In this document: positions 34,007-47,330 of the stretch, piece by piece
Position numbering within the stretch: the stretch's first letter is position 1
Layout: every line of letters begins with the position of its first letter
Source: Mesorhizobium sp. STM 4661
GTDB lineage: Bacteria; Pseudomonadota; Alphaproteobacteria; Rhizobiales; Rhizobiaceae
Direction of reading: 5' to 3'
Length of the DNA stretch: 64,000 bases
Assembly: GCF_000359125.1 (NCBI RefSeq)
Contig: NZ_CAAF010000082.1
Span: 248,001 to 312,000, forward strand
Made by a program: the position numbers and the translations under genes
The notes under the pieces: model-generated
The model's database searches: none
Told to the model about the DNA's origin: nothing
What the model saw: the letters and a program-made list of their open reading frames with translations, nothing else

Positions 34007-35233
34007 ATGTCCGTACGCAATGCAGCAAGGCGCCTGACAAGCGTCGTGGCGGCAGCCGGCCTCTCGCTTGCCTTGCTGATGCCCGCCGGGTCTGCTTTTG
34101 CCGACGCCGGTTTCCGCCAATGGGTCGCCAGCTTCCGCGCCACCGCGGTGCAGAATGGCGTTTCTGGCGCTGTCTACGACCAGGCATTCAGGGGCATCAA
34201 GGATGCCGACCCGGAGGTGCTGGAGAAAGCGCGCTTTCAGCCCGAGTTCACGGCGCCTGCCTGGGACTATTTCGACAATCGCGTCCATGATCAGTCGATC
34301 GCCGTCGGCCAGCAGATGGCCAGGAAGTGGAAGCCGTGGCTGGACAGGATCGAGGCAAAATACGGCGTTGACCGCAACATCCTGCTGGCCATCTGGTCGA
34401 TGGAATCGAACTATGGCGAAACCCTCAAGCGCGACGACATCATCCGCAGTGTCGTGCGTTCGCTGGCAACGCTTGGCTATGCCGATCCCCGACGTTCGAA
34501 ATTTGCCCGCACCCAGTTGATCGCGGCCCTGAAGATCCTGCAGAGGGGCGACATCGACGAAAGTCACCTGGTCGGCTCATGGGCGGGCGCCATGGGCCAT
34601 ACCCAGTTCATCCCGACCAGCTACCAGGCCTACGCGGTCGACATGGACGGCAACGGCAAGCGCGACATCTGGAATTCGATCCCCGACGCACTGGCGACGG
34701 CCGCCAATCTGCTCAAGAAGAACGGCTGGCAGGCCGGCAAGACCTGGGGTTATGAAGTGATCCTTCCCGAGGGAAAGAAGTTCCCCGGCGGATCGAAATC
34801 GCTGTCGCAATGGCAAGCGCTGGGCGTCACGCGTGCCAACGGCAAGCCGTTCAGGAATGGTGCGGACAAGGCCACACTGAAGCTTCCGGGCGGTCGCGGC
34901 GGACCGGCTTTCCTGATGATCAAGAATTTCTCGGTCATCAAGCGCTACAACAATGCCGACAAATACGCGATTGCCGTCGGCCTGCTTGCCGATGATATCG
35001 CCGGCTACGGCGGGCTTGTTCAGGATTGGAAGCGGCCTTTCACCAAGCTTTCCTTCGAAGAAAGGCAGGAGCTTCAGCAACGGCTTTCCGAGCACGGCTA
35101 CTATTCGGGCAAGTTCGACGGCAAGATCGGCGACGGATCGAAAGCCGCCATCATGGCCTTCCAGGCGAAGGCCGGCTTGACCCAGGACGGACATCCGAGC
35201 ATGGAAGTGCTCAAATGGCTCAGACAGAACTAG
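34007..35233 (+). CDS. Lytic murein transglycosylase (MltB-type) with peptidoglycan-binding domain
   Basis: A 408-residue periplasmic enzyme cleaving the MurNAc-GlcNAc bond with formation of 1,6-anhydro ends. Signal peptide (residues 1-32, ending SAFA), SLT_2 domain with the catalytic glutamate in SMESNYGE, the GSWAGAMGHTQFIPTSY segment and the DMDGNGKRDIW loop, then a C-terminal PG_binding_1 domain (LQQRLSEHGYYSGKFDGKIG). ATG 34007 has an excellent ribosome-binding site (AAGGAGG, 7-8 bases upstream), which decides against the upstream ATGs at 33971 and 33989. Confidence 0.92.
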   Translation: MSVRNAARRLTSVVAAAGLSLALLMPAGSAFADAGFRQWVASFRATAVQNGVSGAVYDQAFRGIKDADPEVLEKARFQPEFTAPAWDYFDNRVHDQSIAVGQQMARKWKPWLDRIEAKYGVDRNILLAIWSMESNYGETLKRDDIIRSVVRSLATLGYADPRRSKFARTQLIAALKILQRGDIDESHLVGSWAGAMGHTQFIPTSYQAYAVDMDGNGKRDIWNSIPDALATAANLLKKNGWQAGKTWGYEVILPEGKKFPGGSKSLSQWQALGVTRANGKPFRNGADKATLKLPGGRGGPAFLMIKNFSVIKRYNNADKYAIAVGLLADDIAGYGGLVQDWKRPFTKLSFEERQELQQRLSEHGYYSGKFDGKIGDGSKAAIMAFQAKAGLTQDGHPSMEVLKWLRQN

Positions 35234-35239
35234 AGCCGT

Positions 35240-35333
35240 CTACAGCGCGCGTCCTTCCGGACGCCCAGAGGACACTGTAGCACGTCAATTCGCGCGCATG
35301 GCCCCTTCCGAAATCCGATTTCGGGCCATGCGC
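35240..35333. repeat. Two RIME-like palindromes
   Basis: First: ctacag (35240-35245) with ctgtag (35275-35280), enclosing gcgtcc/ggacgc (35249-35264). Second: gcgcatggcc (35294-35303) with ggccatgcgc (35324-35333), enclosing ccgaaatccgatttcgg. Same core types as the pair at 24791-24894. They separate the transglycosylase and SGNH hydrolase genes. Confidence 0.7.
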
Positions 35334-35352
35334 CCAGGGATGGAGAGGGTGA

Positions 35353-36597
35353 TTGGTTTCGGCTGCGCGCATCCGGGTGATCCTTCGTCGCGTGCCGATC
35401 CTCGCTCTGGCCATTGCCGTCCTGGCGGTCACCATCGCCGGCACCTTTCACACGCCGGCCATGGCGCAGGAAGAAAGTCGTGGCTGGTCGCTGCGCGACC
35501 TGTTGTTTCCACGCCGATACGACCGGGTGGAGCCGCCGCAGCGGGTCCAACCGCCCCGGCAAATTCAGAGAGCCAGGCCACCCAAGCCAAAAGCAAGAAA
35601 GCCTCGTGCGGCTCCCCGGCCGCCGGCCGAGCCGACAACCCCTGTGGTCCAGAAGGCGCCGGACGCCCGCACCGTCCTGGTGGTCGGCGATTTCATTGCC
35701 TCCGGCCTTGCCGAAGGCCTGGATGCCGCTTTTGCGGAAAACGCTGGCGTCAGGATCGTCGTTCGCGGCAATGGTTCGTCCGGCCTCGTGCGTGACGACG
35801 TCTACAACTGGCCCGAACAGATCAAATCGCTGATCGAGACTGAAAAGCCAGCGGCCGTGATCGTCATGCTGGGTTCCAACGACCGGCAGCAAATGCGCGT
35901 CGACGATGTGCGCGAACAGCCGCGATCGGAGAACTGGACCAAGGAGTATGAGCGCCGGACCGACGCGCTCGGCAAGGCCATCGCGTCGACCAAGGTTCCC
36001 TATCTGTGGGTGGGCATGCCGGCATTCCGGGTGGCGAAGATGACCTCCGACATGCTGGCTTTCAACGACATCTACCGGTCGGCGGCCGAAGGTCACGGCG
36101 GCGAATTCGTCGACGTCTGGGACGGTTTCGTCGACGAGAACGGCGCCTTCGTCATCAGCGGGCCCGACATCAACGGCCAGGCGGTGCGGTTGCGCACCGA
36201 TGACGGCATCAACGTATCGCGGGCCGGCAAACGCAAGCTCGCCTTCTATGCCGAAAAACCGCTGCTGAAGATCCTGGGGCTGAGCACGCCGGGAGGCGTC
36301 ACGACCGCCGCCGCGCCGGCCGGCGCTCCCGTCGAGGCACCGGCGCCGGCAGCGGCGCCCATAGCCGTCGATCGAACCGTACCGATGCTGCTCAGCGATC
36401 CGGCGCTCGATGGCGGCTCCGAACTTCTCGGCGCAGCCCTTCCGAAAAAGGCTGACAGGCCCGGCGAAAGGCTGGTCGTCGAGGGCAAGGCGCCAGCTGC
36501 ATCGCCCGGCCGCGCCGACGATTTTTCCTGGCCGCCCAAGGTCCGGCCCGCGACGGCAGCCGCTGGAAACGACACGACAACGGCAATCAATCCTTGA
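35353..36597 (+). CDS. SGNH/GDSL hydrolase family protein (DUF459-like)
   Basis: A 414-residue exported protein beginning with TTG (35353). N-terminal hydrophobic helix (ILALAIAVLAVTIAGTF), a basic/proline-rich linker (about residues 55-100), then an SGNH-like domain: VLVVGDFIASGLAEGL (block I, with GDF-I-A-S in place of GDS), VIVMLGSNDRQQM (block III, G-x-N-D), and DGINVSRAGKRKLAFY near the C-terminus where the D-x-x-H block would be; the His is not obvious, so catalysis is uncertain. The tail is Pro/Ala-rich. DUF459 proteins are often linked to O-acyl modification of envelope polysaccharides. Confidence 0.75.
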   Translation: MVSAARIRVILRRVPILALAIAVLAVTIAGTFHTPAMAQEESRGWSLRDLLFPRRYDRVEPPQRVQPPRQIQRARPPKPKARKPRAAPRPPAEPTTPVVQKAPDARTVLVVGDFIASGLAEGLDAAFAENAGVRIVVRGNGSSGLVRDDVYNWPEQIKSLIETEKPAAVIVMLGSNDRQQMRVDDVREQPRSENWTKEYERRTDALGKAIASTKVPYLWVGMPAFRVAKMTSDMLAFNDIYRSAAEGHGGEFVDVWDGFVDENGAFVISGPDINGQAVRLRTDDGINVSRAGKRKLAFYAEKPLLKILGLSTPGGVTTAAAPAGAPVEAPAPAAAPIAVDRTVPMLLSDPALDGGSELLGAALPKKADRPGERLVVEGKAPAASPGRADDFSWPPKVRPATAAAGNDTTTAINP

Positions 36598-36648
36598 TCC
36601 GGCGAAAACGCCCTCGGATGGCCGCGGGAGTAGAGTTTCCAAACGGTC

Positions 36649-38103
36649 TCAACGTGGCAGGACGGTCGATCCCATCAGCGCCTCGTCGATCGCACGCGCC
36701 GCCTGGCGGCCCTCACGGATTGCCCAGACGACCAGCGACTGGCCACGGCGCACGTCGCCCGCCGCATAGAGCCTTTCGACGCTGGTCCTGTAATCGCGGT
36801 CGTTGGCCTCGACATTCCTGGAACGGCGGCTGTCGGTGGCGATCTTCATCTGCCCGTCCAGTTCCTGCGCCACGCCGGCCGCGGCAGGCCCGGCAAAGCC
36901 GATGGCGATGAAGGCCAGATCCGCGCGGATGACGAATTCGGTGCCGGTGATCGGCTTGCGCTTTTCATCGACCTCGCAGCATTTGACGCCGGTCAGCTGG
37001 CCGTCCTCGCCGATGAATTCCAGCGTCGCCACCTGGAATTCGCGTTCCGCGCCCTCGGCCTGCGAGGACGAAGTGCGCATCTTCGTCGCCCAATAGGGCC
37101 AGACCGCGAGCTTGTCTTCCTTCTCCGGCGGCTGCGGGCGGATGTCGAGCTGGGTGACGCGCACGGCGCCCTGGCGGAAGGCGGTGCCGACGCAGTCGGA
37201 GGCGGTGTCGCCGCCGCCGACGACGACGACATGCTGGCCGCCGGCGATGATCGGATGCGACGGCCACGCCACCGACTGGATCGCTTCGCCGCCGACACGC
37301 TTGTTCTGCTGCACCAGATAGGGCATCGCGTCATGCACGCCGCCGAGATCGTCGCCGGGAATGCCGGCCGCACGCGGCGTTTCCGAACCGCCGCAATAGA
37401 GCACCGCATCATATTCGGCGAGCAATTCCTCCACCTTCTTGTCGACGCCGACATTGACGCCGCAATAAAAGGTCACGCCCTCGCCCTGCATCTGCTCGAT
37501 GCGCCGGTCGATATAGTGCTTCTCGATCTTGAAGTCGGGGATGCCGTAGCGCATCAGCCCGCCGGGCCGGCTCTCGCGCTCATAGACATGCACGTCATGG
37601 CCGGCGCGGCCGAGCTGCTGGGCGCCCGCCATGCCGGCTGGACCGGAGCCGATGACCGCGACGCGTTTTCCCGTCTTCCTCTCCGGCGGGTAGGGCCGGA
37701 TATGGCCGGTCTCATAGGCCTTGTCGGCGATCGCCTGCTCGACAGTCTTGATGGCGACCGGAATGTCCTCGAGATTCAGCGTGCAGGCTTCCTCGCACGG
37801 TGCCGGGCAGATGCGGCCGGTGAATTCCGGGAAATTGTTGGTCGAATGCAGGTTGCGGATCGCATTGTCCCAGTCGCCATTGTAGACGAGGTCGTTCCAG
37901 TCCGGGATCTGATTGTGGATCGGACAGCCGGTTGGCCCGTGGCAGAAGGGAATGCCGCAATCCATGCAGCGCGCGGCCTGTTTCTCGACCTCCTTGTCCG
38001 ACATCGGCAGCGTGAATTCGCGGAAATGCCGGATGCGGTCGGAGGCCGGCTGGTACTTGTGTACCTGCCGGTCGATCTCGAGAAAGCCTGTTACCTTGCC
38101 CAT
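36649..38103 (-). CDS. gltD: Glutamate synthase (NADPH) small subunit
   Basis: A 484-residue beta subunit that passes electrons from NADPH via FAD and Fe-S centres to the large subunit. It has the N-terminal Cys clusters RCMDCGIPFC and ICPAPCEEAC (4Fe-4S), the FAD-binding VIGSGPAGMAGAQQL and the NADPH-binding VVVGGGDTASDC motifs, and the closing TSVERLYAAGDVRRGQSLVV. ATG 38103 is chosen, as MGKVTGFLE is the conserved start. It lies 143 bases downstream of gltB, with an intercistronic hairpin between them. Confidence 0.94.
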   Translation of the reverse strand: MGKVTGFLEIDRQVHKYQPASDRIRHFREFTLPMSDKEVEKQAARCMDCGIPFCHGPTGCPIHNQIPDWNDLVYNGDWDNAIRNLHSTNNFPEFTGRICPAPCEEACTLNLEDIPVAIKTVEQAIADKAYETGHIRPYPPERKTGKRVAVIGSGPAGMAGAQQLGRAGHDVHVYERESRPGGLMRYGIPDFKIEKHYIDRRIEQMQGEGVTFYCGVNVGVDKKVEELLAEYDAVLYCGGSETPRAAGIPGDDLGGVHDAMPYLVQQNKRVGGEAIQSVAWPSHPIIAGGQHVVVVGGGDTASDCVGTAFRQGAVRVTQLDIRPQPPEKEDKLAVWPYWATKMRTSSSQAEGAEREFQVATLEFIGEDGQLTGVKCCEVDEKRKPITGTEFVIRADLAFIAIGFAGPAAAGVAQELDGQMKIATDSRRSRNVEANDRDYRTSVERLYAAGDVRRGQSLVVWAIREGRQAARAIDEALMGSTVLPR

Positions 38104-38210
38104 GGTCCAGTTCCTGCTGTCCAGATGGTGCGGGTTTCGCCGCACCCGTTAACCTCTTGAGGCAGCCATGGCAACCTTCAGCACGAGGTCAGGATTATTG
38201 ATGAGACCCG

Positions 38211-38235
38211 TGCCGGGAAGCCAGGCTTCCCGGCA
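38211..38235. other. gltB-gltD intercistronic hairpin
   Basis: An 11-bp perfect inverted repeat, tgccgggaagc (38211-38221) with gcttcccggca (38225-38235), loop cag. No T-run follows on either strand, so it is more likely an mRNA-stabilising or processing element than a terminator. Confidence 0.6.
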
Positions 38236-38246
38236 GTCGCAAAAAT

Positions 38247-42971
<4,725 letters not shown>

Positions 42972-43449
42972 CCTGTCCTCCATTCCGCGCCATCAGGGCG
43001 CTGGTTTGCGTCGGGAAGCACGTGGCTTCCCCTTCATCCCTGCGGCACGTCTTGCGAAATCCTTGCCGAACCATGCGGCTTTCCGCATGCTTCGCATATG
43101 GTATTCGTACTGGCCAGAGCCGGGCCGTCTACCTGTCGCTCGCGGCAATAGCCGGAGAGGCCCAAATGATACGCCAATCCAGCCTGATTTGTGCGACAAA
43201 ATAAGACAGCACTACTGTCCTAAATTTTTATGACAGAAATCTCATGTGCGCACAAGACCGATTCACAAAAATCTTGGCCGCGTTGCGACACAAAATTTCG
43301 TGAGAAGGTTTAGAAACGTAAGCTTCGGTCGCAACCGCTTTTTTTGCTGCCGACTGGCTTTACCGCTTTTTCGACACGTGGCCCTTGCGCGCCGGAGCTC
43401 AAAGCGGTCAAGGTCGCGCCCGTTTTGCAACCGATTTACAGGCTTCCCG
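42972..43449. other. Gene-free divergent regulatory region
   Basis: 478 bases between the divergent gltB and threonine aldolase genes. It is AT-rich between 43190 and 43330 and must contain both promoters. A short hairpin gacag/ctgtc lies at 43205-43219, followed on the plus strand by an AT-rich tract (taaattttta), a weak terminator-like signal. No small reading frame shows a recognisable protein. Confidence 0.5.
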
Positions 43450-44502
43450 ATGTTCTTTGCATCCGACAACTGGGCGGGCGTCCATCCCGACATCTCGGCC
43501 AATTTATCCCGGCATGCCGCGGGCATCGCGACCGCCTATGGCGACGGCGAGCTCGACCGTGCCATCTACCGGCGCTTCAGCGAGATTTTCGAGCGCGAGG
43601 TTGCGGTGTTCTTCGTCGCGACCGGCACGGCGGCCAACGCGCTCTCGATGGCCACGTGCAATCGCATTGGCGGCGTCGCCTTCTGCCATTCCGAAGCGCA
43701 CATGAACGTCGATGAATTCGGGGCGGCGGGCTTCTACACTAGCGGAGCGCGCATGTCGCCCGTAGCAGGGCCATTGGGACGCATCAATCCGCAGGCTCTC
43801 GACCGGGCCATCACGCGCTATTCGCAAGACCTCGCCCCTGCCGGCCAGCCGATGGCGGTGACGATCACCCAGGCGACCGAGGTCGGCACCGTCTACACGG
43901 TCGATGATGTCAAGGCGATCGCCGAGGTCAGCCGCCGCCATGGCTTGCCTTTGCACATGGACGGCGCGCGCTTCGCCAATGCGATCGCTGCAACGGACAT
44001 CAGCCCGGCGGAAATGACCTGGAAGAGCGGCGTCGACATCATTTCCTTTGGCGGCACCAAGAACGGCTGCTGGATGGCCGACGCGGTTGTGGTCCTGAAC
44101 CCCGAGGTCGGGCATGAATTGCGCCTGCTTCGCCAGCGCGCCGGGCAGACCTTCTCCAAGGCGCGCTTCATCTCGGCTCAGTTCGAAGCCTATTTCACCG
44201 ACGAGCTGTGGCTGAAAATGGCCCGCCACGCCAACGGAATGGCGGCACGGCTGGCCGAGACGATCGAAGATGCGCCGGCAGGCAGGCTGGCCTGGCTGCC
44301 GCAGGCCAATGAAGTGTTCGCGATCCTCGACCGTGCCAAGGCCGAAAAGCTGCAAACGGCCGGGGCCAAATTCTACGAATGGGGCGTGCCGGACGGCTTC
44401 GATGGTCACCTCGGCGACAATGAAGCGATCCACCGTTTCGTCGCCAGCTTCGCGACCACGACGGAGGAGGTCGACCAAATTGGCCATTTGCTCGCCGGGT
44501 AA
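43450..44502 (+). CDS. Low-specificity L-threonine aldolase
   Basis: A 350-residue fold-type I PLP enzyme that cleaves L-threonine or allo-threonine to glycine and acetaldehyde. The N-terminus FFASDNWAGVHPDI, ATGTAANALSM, SEAHMNVDEFGA, LHMDGARFANA and the PLP lysine in SFGGTKNGCWMADAV are all visible. It resembles beta-eliminating lyase/LtaE proteins of Rhizobiales. ATG 43450 is chosen; the upstream frame covers AT-rich intergenic DNA and has no family support. Confidence 0.9.
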   Translation: MFFASDNWAGVHPDISANLSRHAAGIATAYGDGELDRAIYRRFSEIFEREVAVFFVATGTAANALSMATCNRIGGVAFCHSEAHMNVDEFGAAGFYTSGARMSPVAGPLGRINPQALDRAITRYSQDLAPAGQPMAVTITQATEVGTVYTVDDVKAIAEVSRRHGLPLHMDGARFANAIAATDISPAEMTWKSGVDIISFGGTKNGCWMADAVVVLNPEVGHELRLLRQRAGQTFSKARFISAQFEAYFTDELWLKMARHANGMAARLAETIEDAPAGRLAWLPQANEVFAILDRAKAEKLQTAGAKFYEWGVPDGFDGHLGDNEAIHRFVASFATTTEEVDQIGHLLAG

Positions 44503-44504
44503 CG

Positions 44505-44693
44505 AAATTGGCTAGGCCAGGGCTCAGCCCCAGCGCCTGGATATAGGGCACGGCAGGAACCACGAAGACCCCCGTGCCGCCGGTGACAAGGCCGGTGAGG
44601 AACCCGATGGCGGGCGACGGACGCCTTGACGATGCCGGCCAGCAGGAAGGTGATGGCGACGGTGTCCGTCAGCGCCAGGGAGAAATCAGACAT
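44505..44693 (-). pseudogene. Remnant of a TauE/SafE-family permease gene
   Basis: From the ATG at 44693 the frame gives MSDFSLALTDTVAITFLLAGIVKA, the usual first helix of TauE/SafE sulfite exporter-type permeases. The coding sense is then lost, and about 75 bases further another frame reads FLTGLVTGGTGVF and VPAVPYIQALGLSPG, a motif from the second half of such proteins. About 100 residues between the two are missing and the reading frame changes, so this is a decayed gene with an internal deletion, cut off near the threonine aldolase stop. Confidence 0.7.
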
Positions 44694-44772
44694 CGCCCTT
44701 CATGATAAGGCAAGGCCTGCCGCGAAAGGGCCAATAACATTGGTTGGGGGTGGCACAAGCACCACGACAAAC

Positions 44773-44799
44773 AAAAAGCGGCGCCTTCCGGCGCCGCTT
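44773..44799 (-). terminator. Intrinsic terminator of hsp20
   Basis: On the minus strand a 10-bp stem (aagcggcgcc 44776-44785, ggcgccgctt 44790-44799, loop ttcc) runs into TTTTT, 27 bases after the hsp20 stop codon. Confidence 0.9.
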
Positions 44800-44825
44800 C
44801 TCGGAGACTTTACGCTCAACCGCGA

Positions 44826-45293
44826 TTACGCAGCGGTCTTGGCCTCGATCTGCTTGGCCTTCGCCGAAGACGCGGTGATCGCGATCTTGCGGGGCTTCAG
44901 CTCCTCGGGGATGTTGCGCTTGAGATCGACGAAGAGCAGGCCGTTCTTCAGCGTGGCGCCGACGACATCGACGTGGTCGGCAAGCTGGAAGCGGCGCTCG
45001 AACGCGCGCGAAGCGATACCGCGATAGAGCAGTTCGGAACCTTCGCCAGTGCCCTCTTCCTTGCGCTCGCCCTTGACGGTCAGCACATTGCGGTGGGCCT
45101 CGATCGAGATTTCCTCGTCCGAGAAACCGGCGACAGCCATCGAGATGCGGTAGGAATCCTCACCGGTACGCTCGATGTTATAGGGCGGATAGGTCTGCGC
45201 GCCGTCGGGCTGCGCAAGCGAATCGAGCATCGTAAACAGCCGGTCGAAACCGACGGTCGAACGATAAAGCGGGGAAAAATCAACGTGACGCAT
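44826..45293 (-). CDS. Small heat-shock protein Hsp20
   Basis: A 155-residue IbpA-type alpha-crystallin chaperone that binds unfolding proteins under heat stress. The N-terminus (MRHVDFSPLYRSTVGFDRLFTMLD) is typical of class A rhizobial small Hsps. The alpha-crystallin domain includes ERTGEDSYRISMAVAGFSDEEI and the G-x-L motif as NGLLFVDL. ATG 45293 is chosen; the longer frame runs through the regulatory leader. The leader contains a ROSE-type thermometer, so translation should rise with temperature. Confidence 0.92.
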   Translation of the reverse strand: MRHVDFSPLYRSTVGFDRLFTMLDSLAQPDGAQTYPPYNIERTGEDSYRISMAVAGFSDEEISIEAHRNVLTVKGERKEEGTGEGSELLYRGIASRAFERRFQLADHVDVVGATLKNGLLFVDLKRNIPEELKPRKIAITASSAKAKQIEAKTAA

Positions 45294-45410
45294 GGTGTGT
45301 TCTCCTGTTGAGCAACATGGTTTGCGTATGGCCGGTGCGAAACCCTTGAGCGGCGTTCCGGATGAGCCAGCGACCCCGACATTGGCGGCCGCATTCGACA
45401 TTTGGGGAGC
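45294..45410 (-). promoter_or_regulatory. ROSE-type RNA thermometer upstream of hsp20
   Basis: On the minus strand the leader ends with TTGCT (45311-45315), CAAC, then AGGAG (45302-45306), eight bases before the ATG. Pairing TTGCT with AGGAG hides the ribosome-binding site and leaves the G-G mismatch that is characteristic of ROSE elements. Further upstream are GC-rich segments able to form the preceding hairpins. ROSE elements are well known before small heat-shock genes in rhizobia. The upstream limit is approximate. Confidence 0.75.
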
Positions 45411-45616
45411 AGGCGGAGCCATTTCAAGATTTTGCTTGGCGGTGATGATCCGGCGATCTCAGCCGCCATCTGGATGAACGGCAGATGAACCAGCGCTTCG
45501 GCCGGCGTTCAGACATGCGGCGCTAGACTACTTCCAACATCAAGGACAGGCGGCGCCGGATGAGGCGTCGCGACGAGGCCGAACCGGGTGTAACGTCCCT
45601 TCCTCCCGGATCGACA

Positions 45617-45658
45617 GAGGCCGGAAGCCCGCCGCAGGCTGCTTCCGGCCTCATTTCG
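45617..45658 (+). terminator. Hairpin without an obvious gene, possible terminator
   Basis: A 12-bp perfect stem (gaggccggaagc 45617-45628 with gcttccggcctc 45641-45652) is followed on the plus strand by atttcgtt. It stands between the divergent hsp20 leader and the hydrolase gene, so it could end an unannotated short transcript or lie in the hydrolase leader. Confidence 0.4.
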
Positions 45659-45764
45659 TTACTCTTCCATCTCCCGCAACGCCTTTGCTTTTGGCGCATG
45701 GCCGTCTATCACCATGCCGACGTCTCGGCAGGATCGGGCGAGACAGCAAACAACGAAGCGCCGA

Positions 45765-46721
45765 ATGACGGACCTCTTCCACGAAATTCCGGGCAATCCG
45801 ATACCGGAAAATGCGGCCGGCGGCTTCTTCGCCGCGCGCGACGGCAAGAAAATCCGCTACGGGCTCTTTGCCGCCACCACCCGCCCGATGAAGGGCACCG
45901 TGGTGGTGCTGACCGGGCGCAACGAGTGCATCGAGAAATACTTCGAGACCATCAGCGATCTTACCGGGCGCGGCCTCGGCGTCGCGACCCTCGACTGGCG
46001 CGGCCAGGGCGATTCCGACCGGCTGATCGGCGACCGCCAGCGCGGCTATGTCAGGAGCTTCTTCGACTACACCGGCGATCTGGAACAGTTCTTCGAGGAG
46101 ATCGTGCTGCCCGACTGCCGCGGGCCATACTATATATTGGCCCATTCGGCCGGCGCGGTGATCGCGCTGCTTGCCGCGCCCTCGATGGTGAACCGCGTGC
46201 GGCGCATGATGCTGATCGCGCCGTTCCTGACCGTACCCGACCTGCCGGTATCGATAACGACGGTTCGCCGCGTCTGCACGCTGTTCTGTTACCTCGGCCT
46301 TGGCCGGCTCTATGCCGCCTGGGGACCGCGACCGAAGGAAACCGCGCCGTTTGCCGCCAACAAGGTGACATCGGATCCCGGGCGGTATCGGCGCAACACC
46401 TTTCTCTACGAAGCCTATCCGCAGCTGGCGCTCGGCGGCCCGACGATCCGCTGGCTGAAAGCGGCGGCGGAGGCCTCCGAAATCATCAGCGATCCGGATT
46501 TCATGGCCAGGATCCAGGTTCCCTTGCTGGTGATCGCCGCCGGTGCCGACCAGGTCGTCTCGACCAGGGCCGTGGAAGCCTACACAAGACGACTGCGTCT
46601 CGGCTCGCTGCTGATGATCGATGGCGCGCGCCATGAAATCCTGCAGGAAGCCGACCTCTACCGCGAGCAGTTCCTTGCCGCCCTCGATGCCTTCATCCCC
46701 GGGACCGACGACGCGACTTGA
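45765..46721 (+). CDS. Alpha/beta hydrolase, lysophospholipase-like
   Basis: A 318-residue protein of the serine aminopeptidase S33/PldB group. Seen are VVVLTGRNECIEKYFETI near the lid region, LDWRGQGDSDR, the nucleophile elbow AHSAGA (the first glycine of GxSxG is Ala), and a late VIAAGADQVVS and GARHEI that carry the Asp and His of the triad. Probably cytoplasmic; substrate unknown. ATG 45765 is chosen since the protein core starts directly after it. Confidence 0.85.
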   Translation: MTDLFHEIPGNPIPENAAGGFFAARDGKKIRYGLFAATTRPMKGTVVVLTGRNECIEKYFETISDLTGRGLGVATLDWRGQGDSDRLIGDRQRGYVRSFFDYTGDLEQFFEEIVLPDCRGPYYILAHSAGAVIALLAAPSMVNRVRRMMLIAPFLTVPDLPVSITTVRRVCTLFCYLGLGRLYAAWGPRPKETAPFAANKVTSDPGRYRRNTFLYEAYPQLALGGPTIRWLKAAAEASEIISDPDFMARIQVPLLVIAAGADQVVSTRAVEAYTRRLRLGSLLMIDGARHEILQEADLYREQFLAALDAFIPGTDDAT

Positions 46722-46743
46722 TCAGCCCGTATTCAGCGTCCGT

Positions 46744-47244
46744 CTACGCTTGCCGGGAAAAATCCATGATCCAGTTTGTCTCCCAGGTCTTGCCGCCATC
46801 CGGTGAAAAAGCCTGCTCCCAGCGCGCCGATTTTTCGGTGATCCGCGACCAGAGGAAACGAACCCTGATCTTGCGGCCGTCGAAGACGTCGTCGCACAGG
46901 AACGTGCCGACACCTGCCTCGAAGGTGCCGCGCATCGGAACGTCGATGGTCAGCGGGTTGCGGCCGTCGATCCACCAGATCGACCATTGCCTGGTAGCCG
47001 GATCGAAGGTCCGGACGGTAGCGGCAAGATAGGAGCCGCCTGGCAATTCAATGACATTGTCGTCGACATTGCCGAGACCGCCCAGGATCGGGCGCACATC
47101 GCATGTCCCGCCAAACTCGTCCCAGTTGGTGTCGCCCACGAGCCGCGTTTGCAGTCTTCGATGGCTGACGTCCCAGCGGTCGAAGAAGAAATCGAAATCG
47201 GCCCGGCCATCGCCGGAACGGCTGGCTACTGATTGCGTCGGCAT
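46744..47244 (-). CDS. Conserved hypothetical protein (DUF1579-like)
   Basis: A 166-residue soluble protein with FDFFFDRWDVSHRRL near the N-terminus, then a beta-rich body including WDEFGGTCDVRP, TRQWSIWWIDGR and a C-terminal WEQAFSPDGGKTWETNW motif. The pattern resembles a lipocalin-like domain seen in proteins annotated as DUF1579; I cannot give a function. ATG 47244 is chosen over 47295 because the shorter start lies close to the conserved core. Confidence 0.65.
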   Translation of the reverse strand: MPTQSVASRSGDGRADFDFFFDRWDVSHRRLQTRLVGDTNWDEFGGTCDVRPILGGLGNVDDNVIELPGGSYLAATVRTFDPATRQWSIWWIDGRNPLTIDVPMRGTFEAGVGTFLCDDVFDGRKIRVRFLWSRITEKSARWEQAFSPDGGKTWETNWIMDFSRQA

Positions 47245-47330
47245 GTGTGGTCCTCCCTCTGGTGACATCCTTCCATAGCAGAAGGCTACTGACATCCTCC
47301 TGTCAGGAAGGGGCTTCCTGGCATTGCGCC

